Source: Trichomonas vaginalis G3 (lineage: Eukaryota > Parabasalia > Trichomonadida > Trichomonadidae). Taken from it: a DNA stretch of 64,000 bases. Below, one piece after another: positions 20,108-28,961 of the stretch. Below the pieces are notes generated by a model. It saw only the letters and a program-made list of their open reading frames with translations, had not been told where the DNA came from and made no database searches. The stretch spans positions 26,765,411-26,829,410 of the forward strand of contig NC_067203.1 in the NCBI RefSeq assembly GCF_026262505.1, written 5' to 3'. Position 1 is the stretch's first letter, and each line of letters opens with the position of its first letter. A program made the translations under genes and the position numbers.

Positions 20108-20547
20108 ATGACGAAATTTATCTCAGTAAATAAGTACATGACAGAAGTCAAAGATAAGTTAGCTCCATTCGCATATTTGAATGTTTACTTCTACAATTTT
20201 GAAAAGTCTACATTTGACAAAATTTGGAACATTGCACCAGTTAAGTTTGCTGTTGTTAGAAAAAGTGGTGCAACTTTTGAAGACTTATACATTGACGGTA
20301 TGTTGACAGTCAAAGAAAAATTTTGACAGAAAGTTCTCAAAACTCGAAGAAGGTAAAGCATACAAACTTGTTATACCTTATGAACCAAAGAAAGCAGACG
20401 ACTATGAATATTATGAGTCTAAGATAGTTGAAGTTCAAGGTAAGTTGGGTAAAAAGATTTTAGAGTCTAAGCCAGTGTTTACTCCTAAAGAGGAAGAGAA
20501 CATTGACATTGACCAGAAATGTTCTAAAAATAAAATTTTATTTTACA
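20108..20547 (+). pseudogene. Remnant of a small unknown element gene (fossil)
   Basis: Begins after a short A/T-rich spacer downstream of the helicase. It shows a beta-rich, Lys-rich sequence (KFISVNKYMTEVKDKLAPFA, then KFSKLEEGKAYKLVIPYEP), possibly an OB-fold-like single-stranded DNA binding protein by position, but no motif proves this. It looks broken, with about one break. Confidence 0.35.
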
Positions 20548-20997
20548 TGTCAAATTTCTTTTTCTCCTGGAACTGGTTCAGGTTCTTTCTTCTCTTCTTC
20601 TACTTTCTTTTCTTTCTTTTCTCTCTTCTTCTTTTCTGGTGGAGATATGTCAAATTTCTCAGAACCATATTTATGTAAAAGTTCTTTGTCCTTTAATAGC
20701 TCATCTAATTCTGTTTTCTATTTCATCTTCAAGAACAGCGCATGTGTCTTCTTTGCATTCTAAGAACTTTTGTTGGACTTCATCTTTCCAATCGGCGTCA
20801 TCTCTGTCAACAAGTCTGTCATTGACAAATTTTAAGACTGCTCTTTGTAATGTTTTATGGTTCTTGTCATATTCCCAGAAACAGAACTTTAGAACAAATT
20901 CACCCTTCTTGTTTACACTATGTAAGATTTTATGGTCGACAGATGTTTTGCTGTCAAAAAGCTTGTCTCGAATATAGATAGCGAAATCGCTAGACAT
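20548..20997 (-). pseudogene. Remnant of a Lys/Glu-tailed protein (fossil)
   Basis: The N-terminal part is folded in appearance (FAIYIRDKLFDSK, VLKFCFWEYDKNHKTL). The C-terminal part is an extreme Lys/Glu/Pro tail. It shares a 36-bp spacer with the divergent packaging ATPase. It looks broken, with about one break. Family not recognised. Confidence 0.4.
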
Positions 20998-21033
20998 TTT
21001 CTAAAAGATAAAAATTTTAATTTTTCTAAAAAT

Positions 21034-21909
21034 ATGTTAGAAAAAAAGTTTGCTGACATTGACAAGAAATTTGAGAATGTTTTAAACAAGAACAAGAGGA
21101 AGTTAGAAAATGCTCAGATAAAGCCTATACATGACAAGTTCTTATTTGCTCAGAATGGTATAACAGGTCTAATTGCACCACCTGGGTCGGGTAAGACTTT
21201 CACTTATCTTAAAATGGCTGCACAACAACAAGAACTAGATGAGAAGAACCCATTCTATGAGTTAGTAGTCATTTGTTCGACTTCTGGTCAATTTGACCAA
21301 ACCGTCAATTCGTTCAAAGATATTATAAAGAAGTCTAAGTTAGTATGTATAAAGGATACTGAGTTGTTAGATTGGATAAAGAAGTACCAAAGAAGAGTTT
21401 TGAAGTACAATGCTATAAATGAGTATATAAATTCTAAGTTTAAAGACCCAAATGAGGAAAAGCAGAGAATATTAGAGAAGAAACACTTCAGAAACAAACA
21501 GAAAGAGATAGAATACATTTCGAAGAAATTGCAATCTTACGATTGGAAGACTTACCCTCATAGATGTCTTCTTATCTTAGATGATTTCGCCTCTCATCCT
21601 TTGTTAAAGAATAGAGAACAAGATATGTGTCGAATTCTTAAGAAGCTCAGACACTTTAACATCTCAGTCGTAATATGTGTACAGACAGCCAAGAGTTTAA
21701 GTAAGGATGTTAAAAGAATACTTACTGACATTATACTTTTCCCCGGATTGTCCGAAGACGATTTCATGGAACTTATTAAAGAGTCCATGGCAGGTAAGTT
21801 TGACAGACATGAACTATGGGAGAAGTACAAAGTCATACAAGACCCTCATACTTCTTTCAGAATTCATATCTACGCAAACAAAGTTCAAATTGTAAAAAGT
21901 CAAGCTTGA
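21034..21909 (+). CDS. Polinton packaging ATPase, copy 2
   Basis: FtsK/HerA-type (poxvirus A32-like) DNA-packaging ATPase, 291 residues. Walker A is APPGSGKTF (about residue 48) and Walker B is LLILDDFAS (about residue 180), followed by a Gln sensor region (VVICVQTAKSL). The C-terminus ends with an IHIYANKVQIV strand. The upstream ATG at 20932 would run through a divergent gene, so I prefer 21034, next to the A-rich spacer. The frame looks whole. Copy 1 at 12802-13679 is decayed. The product would pump element DNA into capsids, by family knowledge. Confidence 0.82.
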   Translation: MLEKKFADIDKKFENVLNKNKRKLENAQIKPIHDKFLFAQNGITGLIAPPGSGKTFTYLKMAAQQQELDEKNPFYELVVICSTSGQFDQTVNSFKDIIKKSKLVCIKDTELLDWIKKYQRRVLKYNAINEYINSKFKDPNEEKQRILEKKHFRNKQKEIEYISKKLQSYDWKTYPHRCLLILDDFASHPLLKNREQDMCRILKKLRHFNISVVICVQTAKSLSKDVKRILTDIILFPGLSEDDFMELIKESMAGKFDRHELWEKYKVIQDPHTSFRIHIYANKVQIVKSQA

Positions 21910-21925
21910 AAAATAAATGGTTCAT

Positions 21926-22765
21926 CTACCCTACTTGTTTGAAGTTGTCAAAATACTCTGTTATTTTTTCTTTCAGTAGCGGTAAGTCTTCTTTGAAGGT
22001 AAGTATTGTACAACCTTTCATATCATAGTGTGTTTGAGGTAACGTATCTTGAACTATTTGTTTCACATCTTCATTTGGGGTCATTGAAATCGGTAAGTTT
22101 TCGCGATAGAACCAATTTCTGTCAGATTTGTAAATCTTAGCAAGGTCGTAAAAGCTTTTGTTGTTTCTTCTGACTAAATGCAACATAACCATATCTTTAT
22201 CTTCTTCATTTTCCATCTCTTCAGTATAAATCATATACTTATAGTTCTTTTCCTTTCCTTTTGGTACCGAACGTGGTATTCTTTTCTGAATGCTTTTGTC
22301 TTTTGCTTCAAGCTTGTTTTCCATCTCTTCACGTTCTTGTCTATGAATTTCGTCAAGAAGTCTGTAAATATACCAAGCATAACGAGGCGAAGCCCACATT
22401 GCAACAGCATTTACAAGAAGTCTATGTACATAATATCCTCTCAAACCGTTTGGCAATTTTTCACGATTTTCATAGAGTTTTGGCGACTGGGGTTTTTTAC
22501 CTACTCGCTGTTCTTCACTGTTTTCAGAAAAAAGTATGTCTCGCTGTGCTTCGCTCAAAAGTTCTTGTGTGCTTTGGTTCCTAAACCAGTCTTTAGGAAG
22601 CTTAGTATCTGGAGCATAACATGCTGTCAAAATACTTTGCATTTGGTACATATCGTCTTTGACCGAACGAATGAGACGGAGTTGTTTGTTAAACTGAACC
22701 CACTCATATTCTTCATTTATAGCTTCATGGACTATAACTGTTGTTGTGTTCTCTGTTGTTGACAT
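21926..22765 (-). CDS. KilA-N domain protein, copy 2
   Basis: Close paralogue of the gene at 3687-4514 with the same architecture: N-terminal KilA-N domain with GYYVHRLLVNAVAMWASPRY, a charged linker and a C-terminal winged-type domain (YMIYTEEMENEEDKDMVMLH). It differs most just before the signature, where it is longer and Ser/Glu-rich. The start at 22765 follows the conserved leader. That leader is cut off from further upstream DNA by the TTAA-flanked transposon at 22833-25105. The frame looks whole. Confidence 0.8.
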   Translation of the reverse strand: MSTTENTTTVIVHEAINEEYEWVQFNKQLRLIRSVKDDMYQMQSILTACYAPDTKLPKDWFRNQSTQELLSEAQRDILFSENSEEQRVGKKPQSPKLYENREKLPNGLRGYYVHRLLVNAVAMWASPRYAWYIYRLLDEIHRQEREEMENKLEAKDKSIQKRIPRSVPKGKEKNYKYMIYTEEMENEEDKDMVMLHLVRRNNKSFYDLAKIYKSDRNWFYRENLPISMTPNEDVKQIVQDTLPQTHYDMKGCTILTFKEDLPLLKEKITEYFDNFKQVG

Positions 22766-22769
22766 ATCT

Positions 22770-22822
22770 GTCTTTACATACAAAATAAAAAAATAAATAA
22801 AAATAAAACTAACTTTATTTTT
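22770..22822 (-). promoter_or_regulatory. Conserved early-type leader, copy 4
   Basis: Same leader as at 4516 and 6343. The transposon at 22833 has inserted at its outer end, about 68 bp upstream of the start codon. Confidence 0.75.
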
Positions 22823-22832
22823 TCTATCTTAA

Positions 22833-25105
22833 GGATACCCTTACGTGTCAGATTTTTTGCGCATACAAAGAAGTCATGCTAGACATGAGCTATATACCTG
22901 AAATTTTAGCAACATATTTAAAACTTTTTAAACTACAATACACTTTAATATTCAAGAACAAAAATATTTTTTTTAGAAATTACATAATTATTTTATGTGA
23001 AATCTATATAAAAACATATTTTGCGAGCGTAACTTTTTTCTTTATAAGCACCTTATATGACTGATAAACTGTGAAGGCACATAATTGTTAATTCATAGAG
23101 TTGATATGTTTCCAAAATTGAGAGGAAATTTGAAAATTGAATACCCTTTCAATTCAATTTTCAAAAGATATCAGCTCCTTCAATAATTGAAGGACGATTT
23201 TGATCATTTGCTCTTAAAACAAGTATGCCATGGAGAAAAAAGTTACGCTCGCAAATCTGAAATATAACTATCATATAAAAAAATTAAATTTCTAATTTTT
23301 TACTCTATAGATATTATTGGCCATTTGTGTAATGCATAAAAGTTTATGTCATATGCATACATTTGGAAGTATGGGAGACGAGGGAAATTACTTCTATGAG
23401 GGACTAGGATTTTTAAAAATTTCTCTATCGGACTTACCATTCAATTTCTCGAAAATTAAAAAAAATCAATAATAGCTAAAATGTATTATGCAACAAATTT
23501 TAAATGTTACACGGTATTTTTTGAACTTCATGACATGAATTTTCTTTATATTATTTTTTTTTTGGATTTTCTATGATTTATGCGATAGGCTGGAACAACA
23601 TTATAAGTGCAATGATATCATTTATAGAGAAATCTAAAACTTCAGCATTCAGAACTCGCAACCACAAAAATATTCATTTGCTAAGTAAGTAAAGTTGATT
23701 AAGTTCGACACTTAGCTTTTATACGTAAAACCAAGTGTGTATTGTTATTTCTTGTTAAATTATTGAGAAAAAAATAAATTGTAAGAGAAACGATACTGAT
23801 TATTGAAATAATATTGAGGGTAGCTGCAGATTTCTTCATTAACATGCCGGAAATTTGTTAATCTTGGTTTTCTATCATAAAATCTGTCGAAGAATCTAAA
23901 AACGGAGATATGAAATAGAGATCATGTAAATCTAGAGTATCCTGTCAGAAAAATAGACTAAGCATGTAACCCTTTTTTGGTCATAAACACTTTTTAACAC
24001 TTAGTCATACAGATGATCATTAAATTTAAACGAGCACTTTTTGTCAGAATTTATTCTTTTACAAAGACAGAAGATTTTAGTATTATTTAATATTAGTGCT
24101 GTAGCAAAATTCAAAAAACGGTGAAAATTCAGTGAATTTGTGAATTCACATTTTTTTTCGACATTTTTTTGATATATCCATGCACATTAAGAACACAGCT
24201 TTGATACGCTTAAAAAAGCATAATTCATATGAAATTGTTAAAGAAATAAACAATTTATATAAAAATTGCACTTATGGGCAGTTTAGATATATAATTTATA
24301 TATAACATATATACAAATCCATAGACAAAGTGCAATAACTACAATGTTGTAGAAAATTACAGCAGAAATACTGACTTTTTGAAGGATAATAAGAATTCTT
24401 CTAAATGTTGTATTTTTATAATTTGATTGATTTTTTTTTACTATTTCATTAATCTTTTATGAATAATAATTATTTTTAATATATGTGCTATTAAAATTTC
24501 AAATTCTGACTAATATATCTAAGTTATCTGAACGAAACATTTAGAAAATATCATACTTACATTGAAATAGCAAGTAGAGCATATTAATAGCAAGTTTCTT
24601 GGCTTTATATCTATCATCTATTGTTGTTTGATCAAACAAAATTCACTCTATTATATGGTGTCAATTAATTAAAACAATTTTTAATAGTTATTTATTTAGT
24701 GCGAATAAGTGCAAACTCATAAATGAATAACTTAATAGTAGAAATGAATTATCTGATATAAATCTCACATTTTGTCCATCAGAAATACTTTAATTGCATA
24801 CGCATAACTATTAGTAATACGTCTGGAGTGTCAATTAATAACAATCCCACAACAAGTAAAATTCAGATTTTTATTAAACTTATTTTTTCCTAAAAGTTTT
24901 CTCAAATTACTATATATACATATGTGGATAAAATAATAGTAATATTGTAAAAAATTAGATAATTTTTTTTATTTGAGAACCTCTCAAAAGTTCATTCAAT
25001 TTATCAATTGTTTCAGTTTGATGTATATTCATTTCTGGAGCCTAAAACTTTAGCAATCATGACAATATCATATTCTCTTTCTAACTACGCAATGTAAGGG
25101 TATCC
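22833..25105. mobile_element. 2.27-kb TTAA-flanked non-autonomous DNA transposon
   Basis: Ends GGATACCCTTAC...GTAAGGGTATCC form a 12-bp terminal inverted repeat flanked by TTAA at 22829-22832 and 25106-25109. The uninterrupted site is visible in the two paralogous leaders at 6394 and 26376 (CTATCTTAAGGAAATTC). A TTAA duplication is characteristic of piggyBac and Sola3 transposases, though the GG... end is not the usual piggyBac end. No frame above ~62 codons and no transposase motif is visible, so it is non-autonomous or decayed. It holds a fold-back repeat at 23020-23255. Confidence 0.85.
23020..23255. repeat. Fold-back repeat nested in the TTAA element
   Basis: A perfect 22-bp inverted repeat (TTTGCGAGCGTAACTTTTTT plus CT) at 23020-23041 and 23234-23255, enclosing a second inverted pair (TTTGAAAATTGAA and TTCAATTTTCAAA). 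It may be a small nested MITE; no clear target duplication was found. Confidence 0.7.
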
Positions 25106-25153
25106 TTAAGGAAATTCATGAAATTTGGTCATTTTTCAATAAAAATATATTTT

Positions 25154-25198
25154 AGGTGAAGAGGTGAGATTTCACCTCTTTTTTCACCTCTTTTCTAC
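25154..25198. repeat. Palindromic intergenic repeat, copy 5
   Basis: Copy of the GAGGTGAGATYTCACC repeat, about 45 bp beyond the right end of the TTAA transposon. In an ancestor it would have lain just upstream of the KilA-N leader. Confidence 0.75.
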
Positions 25199-25296
25199 CC
25201 CAGTTATTTTATAAACGTTTCACATGGTAAACGTTATTTTTTAAATTTTGTGAAAACTCAACGGTTTGACACATGCCATATGCCATTTTACTCAGA

Positions 25297-25378
25297 ATTT
25301 TGTTGCTGAATTCAGCAAAAATATATTTTAGGTGAAGAGGTGAGATCTCACCCGTTTTCTCACCTAATTTTTCACCCC
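25297..25378. repeat. Left arm of cassette inverted repeat (includes palindromic copy 6)
   Basis: Reads TTTTGTTGCTGAATTCAGCA, then AAAATATATTTTAGGTGAAG, then the palindromic core. The same ~75 bp stands inverted at 26407-26492, so the two arms enclose the 312-aa gene and its leader as a 1.2-kb cassette. Confidence 0.8.
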
Positions 25379-25385
25379 AGTTATT

Positions 25386-26324
25386 TTATAAGCGTTTTAC
25401 ATGAATTGTACGATGTATATTTGAGACTCTAAACAGTTTTGTAGCTTCTATTTCTTCTTTTAGTACATCGAATGTTTTAACAATACCGAAAGTTTCTTTA
25501 TACTTCTTCTTGACGTCAGATAAAAGGAAATCATCAGCAGTTGGATAGTTTTTGTTCAGAAATGACAGCATGTCCATTTTATTTTCTACCGGCTTCTCTG
25601 CTTCTTTCTTTAAGTCTGCATAGTCGTTTCTCATACGTTCTATCTCTTTGACGGAGTAGTTATATCTCCTCATTGCCGCTTTACATTTAGAACATTGCGG
25701 GTTCATTTTTGCGTTATATTCTGAAACCTTACCTGCTAAAACAACCAAGGCGTCAATGGTTTTCTTTAAATCTGAAGCAGTTGGTTTTATCTGTTCATGC
25801 CATACCTTACCTCTTCTATCTTTATCTCTTATCTGCCATACACATTTTGCAGCTAATGAAACAAAGTTGTCGTATGTCTTAAACTCCCCAGATTTATATA
25901 TGTCAGAGATGTTCTTATATACCATGTCGCAATCTTTGTCCATAACTTTATGGTTGCAATGAAAACCAAGGAATTCATAATTTACCTTTCGTATGAACTT
26001 CTTTATTTCTACTGAGTCAGTTGCTTTGACTTCAATTTCGTCGAATTCAGGAATAGTGAGCTTTTGTTGTTGGATTTCAGGTAGTTTAGGCAAATGGTCG
26101 ATGAGGTCCTCCATTTCATAAAGATACTGTTCATTTGTTTCATCTTTCGCACTACAGTCTAAATTACTTGTTAAAAGTTCCTGCTTTATCTTCTGGATTT
26201 CTGTTTCGAAAGTATATGAAGAAGGAATGAAGCTTTTCATTTCTACTAACATAGATGTTGGATTCATGACTAACGAGTTTGGTGCTGTTGTTTGAATTGT
26301 TGTTGTGCCGATTGTTGAAATCAT
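25386..26324 (-). CDS. Polinton-encoded unknown protein, 312 aa, copy 2
   Basis: Close relative of the gene at 5379-6341 along its whole length, keeping CNHK, CDMVY and the CSKCKAA pair. It lacks the eight residues that the 24-nt double hairpin adds in copy 1. Preceded by the conserved leader and bracketed by ~75-bp inverted repeats. No family recognised; the conserved Cys/His pairs hint at metal binding. The high similarity of the two copies suggests fairly recent duplication or exchange of the cassette. Confidence 0.75.
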   Translation of the reverse strand: MISTIGTTTIQTTAPNSLVMNPTSMLVEMKSFIPSSYTFETEIQKIKQELLTSNLDCSAKDETNEQYLYEMEDLIDHLPKLPEIQQQKLTIPEFDEIEVKATDSVEIKKFIRKVNYEFLGFHCNHKVMDKDCDMVYKNISDIYKSGEFKTYDNFVSLAAKCVWQIRDKDRRGKVWHEQIKPTASDLKKTIDALVVLAGKVSEYNAKMNPQCSKCKAAMRRYNYSVKEIERMRNDYADLKKEAEKPVENKMDMLSFLNKNYPTADDFLLSDVKKKYKETFGIVKTFDVLKEEIEATKLFRVSNIHRTIHVKRL

Positions 26325-26325
26325 A

Positions 26326-26376
26326 TCTTACATACAAAATAAAAAAATAAATAAAAATAAAACTAACTTTATTTTT
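26326..26376 (-). promoter_or_regulatory. Conserved early-type leader, copy 5
   Basis: Same leader as at 6343, directly upstream of the ATG at 26324 and ending at the CTATCTTAAGGAAATTC site that is unoccupied here. Confidence 0.75.
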
Positions 26377-26406
26377 TCTATCTTAAGGAAATTCATGAAA
26401 ATTCAA

Positions 26407-26492
26407 GAGGGTGAAAAAACAGGTGAAAAAAGAGGTGAAATCTCACCTCTTCACCTAAATTATATTTTTGCTGAATTCAGCAACAAAATGAA
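26407..26492. repeat. Right arm of cassette inverted repeat (palindromic copy 7)
   Basis: Inverted counterpart of 25297-25378, ending in TTGCTGAATTCAGCAACAAA. The arms agree over about 75 bp with only scattered differences. Confidence 0.8.
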
Positions 26493-26499
26493 CGAGGTC

Positions 26500-26819
26500 A
26501 GGATGTATGTAAATACATTTGAATTCATTCATAACACCCTTTGTAAGCTCATAAAATGCTTGTTTTGAGGTCGAGCCACTTTTGGCTCCACCGTATTCTT
26601 TCAACCAAAACTCAAGAATTTCCTGCATGAATTTTGTATAAAAAGCAACCGTCTGAATTCCGGCGGTTGCTATATTCTTCACAAAATGCCTTATAATACT
26701 CTTCCCAGGACTTATTTTCCAACAACTTTCTAAAGTCTTTCCTAAACTGACTGACTGACTGACTGACGGCACAAAGTGGCTTAACGAAAACATTAATATA
26801 TAAAATTCATGAAAATTCA
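26500..26819. other. Weak ORF region with GACT microsatellite and hairpin
   Basis: A minus-strand frame (26455-26820, up to 121 codons) covers this stretch. It may be a remnant of an element gene (EILEFWLKEYGGAKSGSTSK), but its ends run into the flanking repeats. A (GACT)n tract (about 26753-26774) and a degenerate GGCACAAAGTGGC hairpin like that at 11720 are present. I cannot support an intact gene. Confidence 0.35.
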
Positions 26820-26871
26820 AGAGGGTGAAAAAACAGGTGAAAAAAGAGGTGAAATCTCACCTCTTCACCTA
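26820..26871. repeat. Palindromic intergenic repeat, copy 8
   Basis: Nearly identical to the copy at 26408, ending 3 bp before the stop codon of the Pro/Gln-rich gene. Confidence 0.8.
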
Positions 26872-26873
26872 AA

Positions 26874-27206
26874 TTATATTTTTTGGTCCGGGAACAACTT
26901 TCTCTCAATTGGAGCTGTAGCATACTCTTTGCGTAAGCGGTTCAGACCTTCTTCGAAGTCTTGGTCTCTCTTGGACTGAGATTGGAATTGTGGGGCAGGG
27001 TTTTGCATAAACATCCAAGGGTTGGGGCAGTAAGGCATAGGCTGAGGAGGGTAGTTCGGGAAGCCTTGTGGTGGGTAGTAACCTTGAGGTGGAAATTGGT
27101 AGTAATTCGGAGGTACTTGCTGGAACTGAGGTTGCTGAGGAGACTGTTGTGGTTCTTTAGGTTCCTCTGGTTTGGGAATGGACTCGGTTGGTGGTACGTC
27201 GGACAT
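26874..27206 (-). CDS. Pro/Gln/Tyr-rich protein, 110 aa
   Basis: The ATG at 27206 (MSDVPPTESIPK) is preferred over 27290 because upstream codons lie in the tandem-repeat array. Residues ~10-75 are Pro/Gln/Tyr-rich with repeating FPPQGYYPPQGFPNYPPQP units. The last 35 residues form a charged helix (SKRDQDFEEGLNRLRKEYAT). Such disordered Pro-rich proteins are often virion or scaffold components, but I do not recognise a family. It diverges from the gene at 27474 across the 22-bp repeat array. Confidence 0.55.
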   Translation of the reverse strand: MSDVPPTESIPKPEEPKEPQQSPQQPQFQQVPPNYYQFPPQGYYPPQGFPNYPPQPMPYCPNPWMFMQNPAPQFQSQSKRDQDFEEGLNRLRKEYATAPIERKLFPDQKI

Positions 27207-27473
27207 TGTCTTGAAACAGTACAAATATTGTTCTGAAGCAGTGCAAGTCTTGTTCTGAAAAAGTACAAGTATTGTTCTGAAAAAGTACAAGTATTGTTCT
27301 GAAACAGAAAATTTTTCTCACAAATTGAGAGCTTTTACGGGAAATTTGTTCTGAAAAAGTTCAAGTCTTGTTCTGAAAAAGTTCAAGTATTGTTCTGAAA
27401 AAGTACAAGTATTGTTCTGAAACAGTACAAGTATTGTTCTGAAAAAGTACAAGACTAGTTCTGAAACAGAACA
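27207..27473. repeat. 22-bp tandem repeat array between divergent genes
   Basis: About eleven copies of TTGTTCTGAAAAAGTACAAG plus two bases, most at an exact 22-bp step (27228, 27250, 27272, 27294, then 27346 onward to 27456). An AT-rich break lies at 27303-27340. The array fills the whole spacer between two divergent start codons. A step of about two helical turns puts every copy on the same DNA face, as in operator or initiator-protein arrays. Confidence 0.9.
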
Positions 27474-27839
27474 ATGGACAACATCGAGCCATTAGATGAG
27501 GCAATTTACCTTATAGAGATAAATGAAGTTGTTAAGCAGTACTTGGGCAAGGACAAAGCCAACAAGTCCCTCGGCTTCTGGTTGTCTGGAAGAGGTGCGC
27601 TGAAAATCGAAATTGAAACCGGAATTCCAATTCAAATACCAGAAAACACTCCTGTAGACGACATAAAGGAGATGAAGAAAGAAGCTCTTCTCAAGTTCTT
27701 TGCAAAGCGCCCATGGATACAACTTCCAAACAGAGAGAGTCCAATTCCACGAATTATACAAATTCTCAGAGCACTATTCCACTTCTCGGGTCAGCCGTTC
27801 TACATAACCTCAGAAGGCGGCATCCAACCAGTTCAGTAA
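27474..27839 (+). CDS. Polinton unknown protein, 121 aa
   Basis: Open frame starting immediately after the 22-bp repeat array. It looks like a compact alpha/beta protein: an N-terminal helix (LDEAIYLIEINEVVKQYLG), Lys-rich middle and hydrophobic C-terminal part (IPRIIQILRALFHFSG). No motif identified. Base composition is less AT-rich than neighbouring element genes. Its position beside the array raises the possibility that it binds these repeats, but this is inference only. Confidence 0.6.
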   Translation: MDNIEPLDEAIYLIEINEVVKQYLGKDKANKSLGFWLSGRGALKIEIETGIPIQIPENTPVDDIKEMKKEALLKFFAKRPWIQLPNRESPIPRIIQILRALFHFSGQPFYITSEGGIQPVQ

Positions 27840-27953
27840 ACATCTCATTTTAACTCACTTTTTTTATGTTTTTTGTGAAAGTGTCAAAAATAAATTGTTT
27901 TCATGAGTTTTCTACGATGTTAGAAAAAATGTTATTTTCTAATATCTTCACAT

Positions 27954-28814
27954 TCAATACTTTTTCAGCACTTTTCCGTAGTTATATATGAAAGACAATT
28001 CGAGATAAAAGTCATAGTACAATGGAATAATATGTTGCACACCATTTGTTGTGAACCAAACTTGAAAGTCAGAGAAACTGTTACTAGGTGGTTCGTAGAA
28101 TTTAGAAGCAAAGTCATAAAAGTCCTTACCAATACATAGAAAACTATTGTTGCTTGAACTGAAACTTGCATGACACATAACATTTTGAGGGTCAAACATG
28201 TTTCTATAAACCATCAAATCTGCTGGTGGAAGTATAAATTTAAATGGACCATCTGGTGGTAATGGTTCGTTCTGGTTTAGTAACCGAAGAAATTGTGCCC
28301 AAGAACGTTTGTCTACTTCCCAAAATAAAAACTCTGTATCTCTTGGAGGGTTAATTTCAATCTTTTGAAATGAAACGGTGGAGTTCATCTTGTCATATTC
28401 TAGTTTCAGATAGTATGTTCCATTTAGTAAAGAGTCGTATTTTTTTTGAAATTCCCAATAATATTTGTTCATTTGAGTTTGAAAGTCATTTAGAGTTTTC
28501 TCAAGACTTTCGTCTGAACGAACTGTAAAGATTCTCATTTCGTCAAATTTGTCTATTAGACCATCAGAACCTTTATACTGCTCATGAAAATATACTGCGA
28601 ACATAAATGCGTTAGTTCTATTTGAAAACAAAACTCTTCTAAATCCTATTGCCTTTGCATCTGAAGGACTTTGAAGCCAACGAATTGGATAGTCAAACCT
28701 GTATGCTCGGGATGAAATTTCTTCATCTGAAATAGTCCTACCAGCATTTGTAAAGATATAGTCTAACGGTTTTGTATCTGCTACTTTTGTTCTTTGTTTT
28801 TCAACCTGAAGCAT
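27954..28814 (-). CDS. Penton-like structural protein, copy 2
   Basis: 286 residues, open throughout. It shares with 34613-35461 the segments KPLD.(I/L)FTN, YRFDYPxRWL, KAIGFRR, a central HASFS..NSFLC and the end SDFQVWFTT..IIPLY..FYLELSFIYNY. The conserved beta-rich end fits a capsid-vertex or minor capsid protein; this is inference from conservation in the element and virion-like pattern. The start at 28814 follows an AT-rich TATATGTAAAAATAT spacer. Confidence 0.6.
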   Translation of the reverse strand: MLQVEKQRTKVADTKPLDYIFTNAGRTISDEEISSRAYRFDYPIRWLQSPSDAKAIGFRRVLFSNRTNAFMFAVYFHEQYKGSDGLIDKFDEMRIFTVRSDESLEKTLNDFQTQMNKYYWEFQKKYDSLLNGTYYLKLEYDKMNSTVSFQKIEINPPRDTEFLFWEVDKRSWAQFLRLLNQNEPLPPDGPFKFILPPADLMVYRNMFDPQNVMCHASFSSSNNSFLCIGKDFYDFASKFYEPPSNSFSDFQVWFTTNGVQHIIPLYYDFYLELSFIYNYGKVLKKY

Positions 28815-28961
28815 TTAATATATGTAAAAATATATTGTTTTAAAATGGTATGCCATTTCATATTTCTCATCTAACAAACAAGTTTCCCAGCGGTCTTCTC
28901 CAACAAACTCAGCGTACATTTCAAAAAAAAAAAAAATGTCACTTTTTTAAAAATAAATTTT

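Noticed and set aside
27207-27473. Possible CRISPR array
   Set aside because: The units are contiguous 22-bp tandem repeats without unique spacers, and the genome is eukaryotic.
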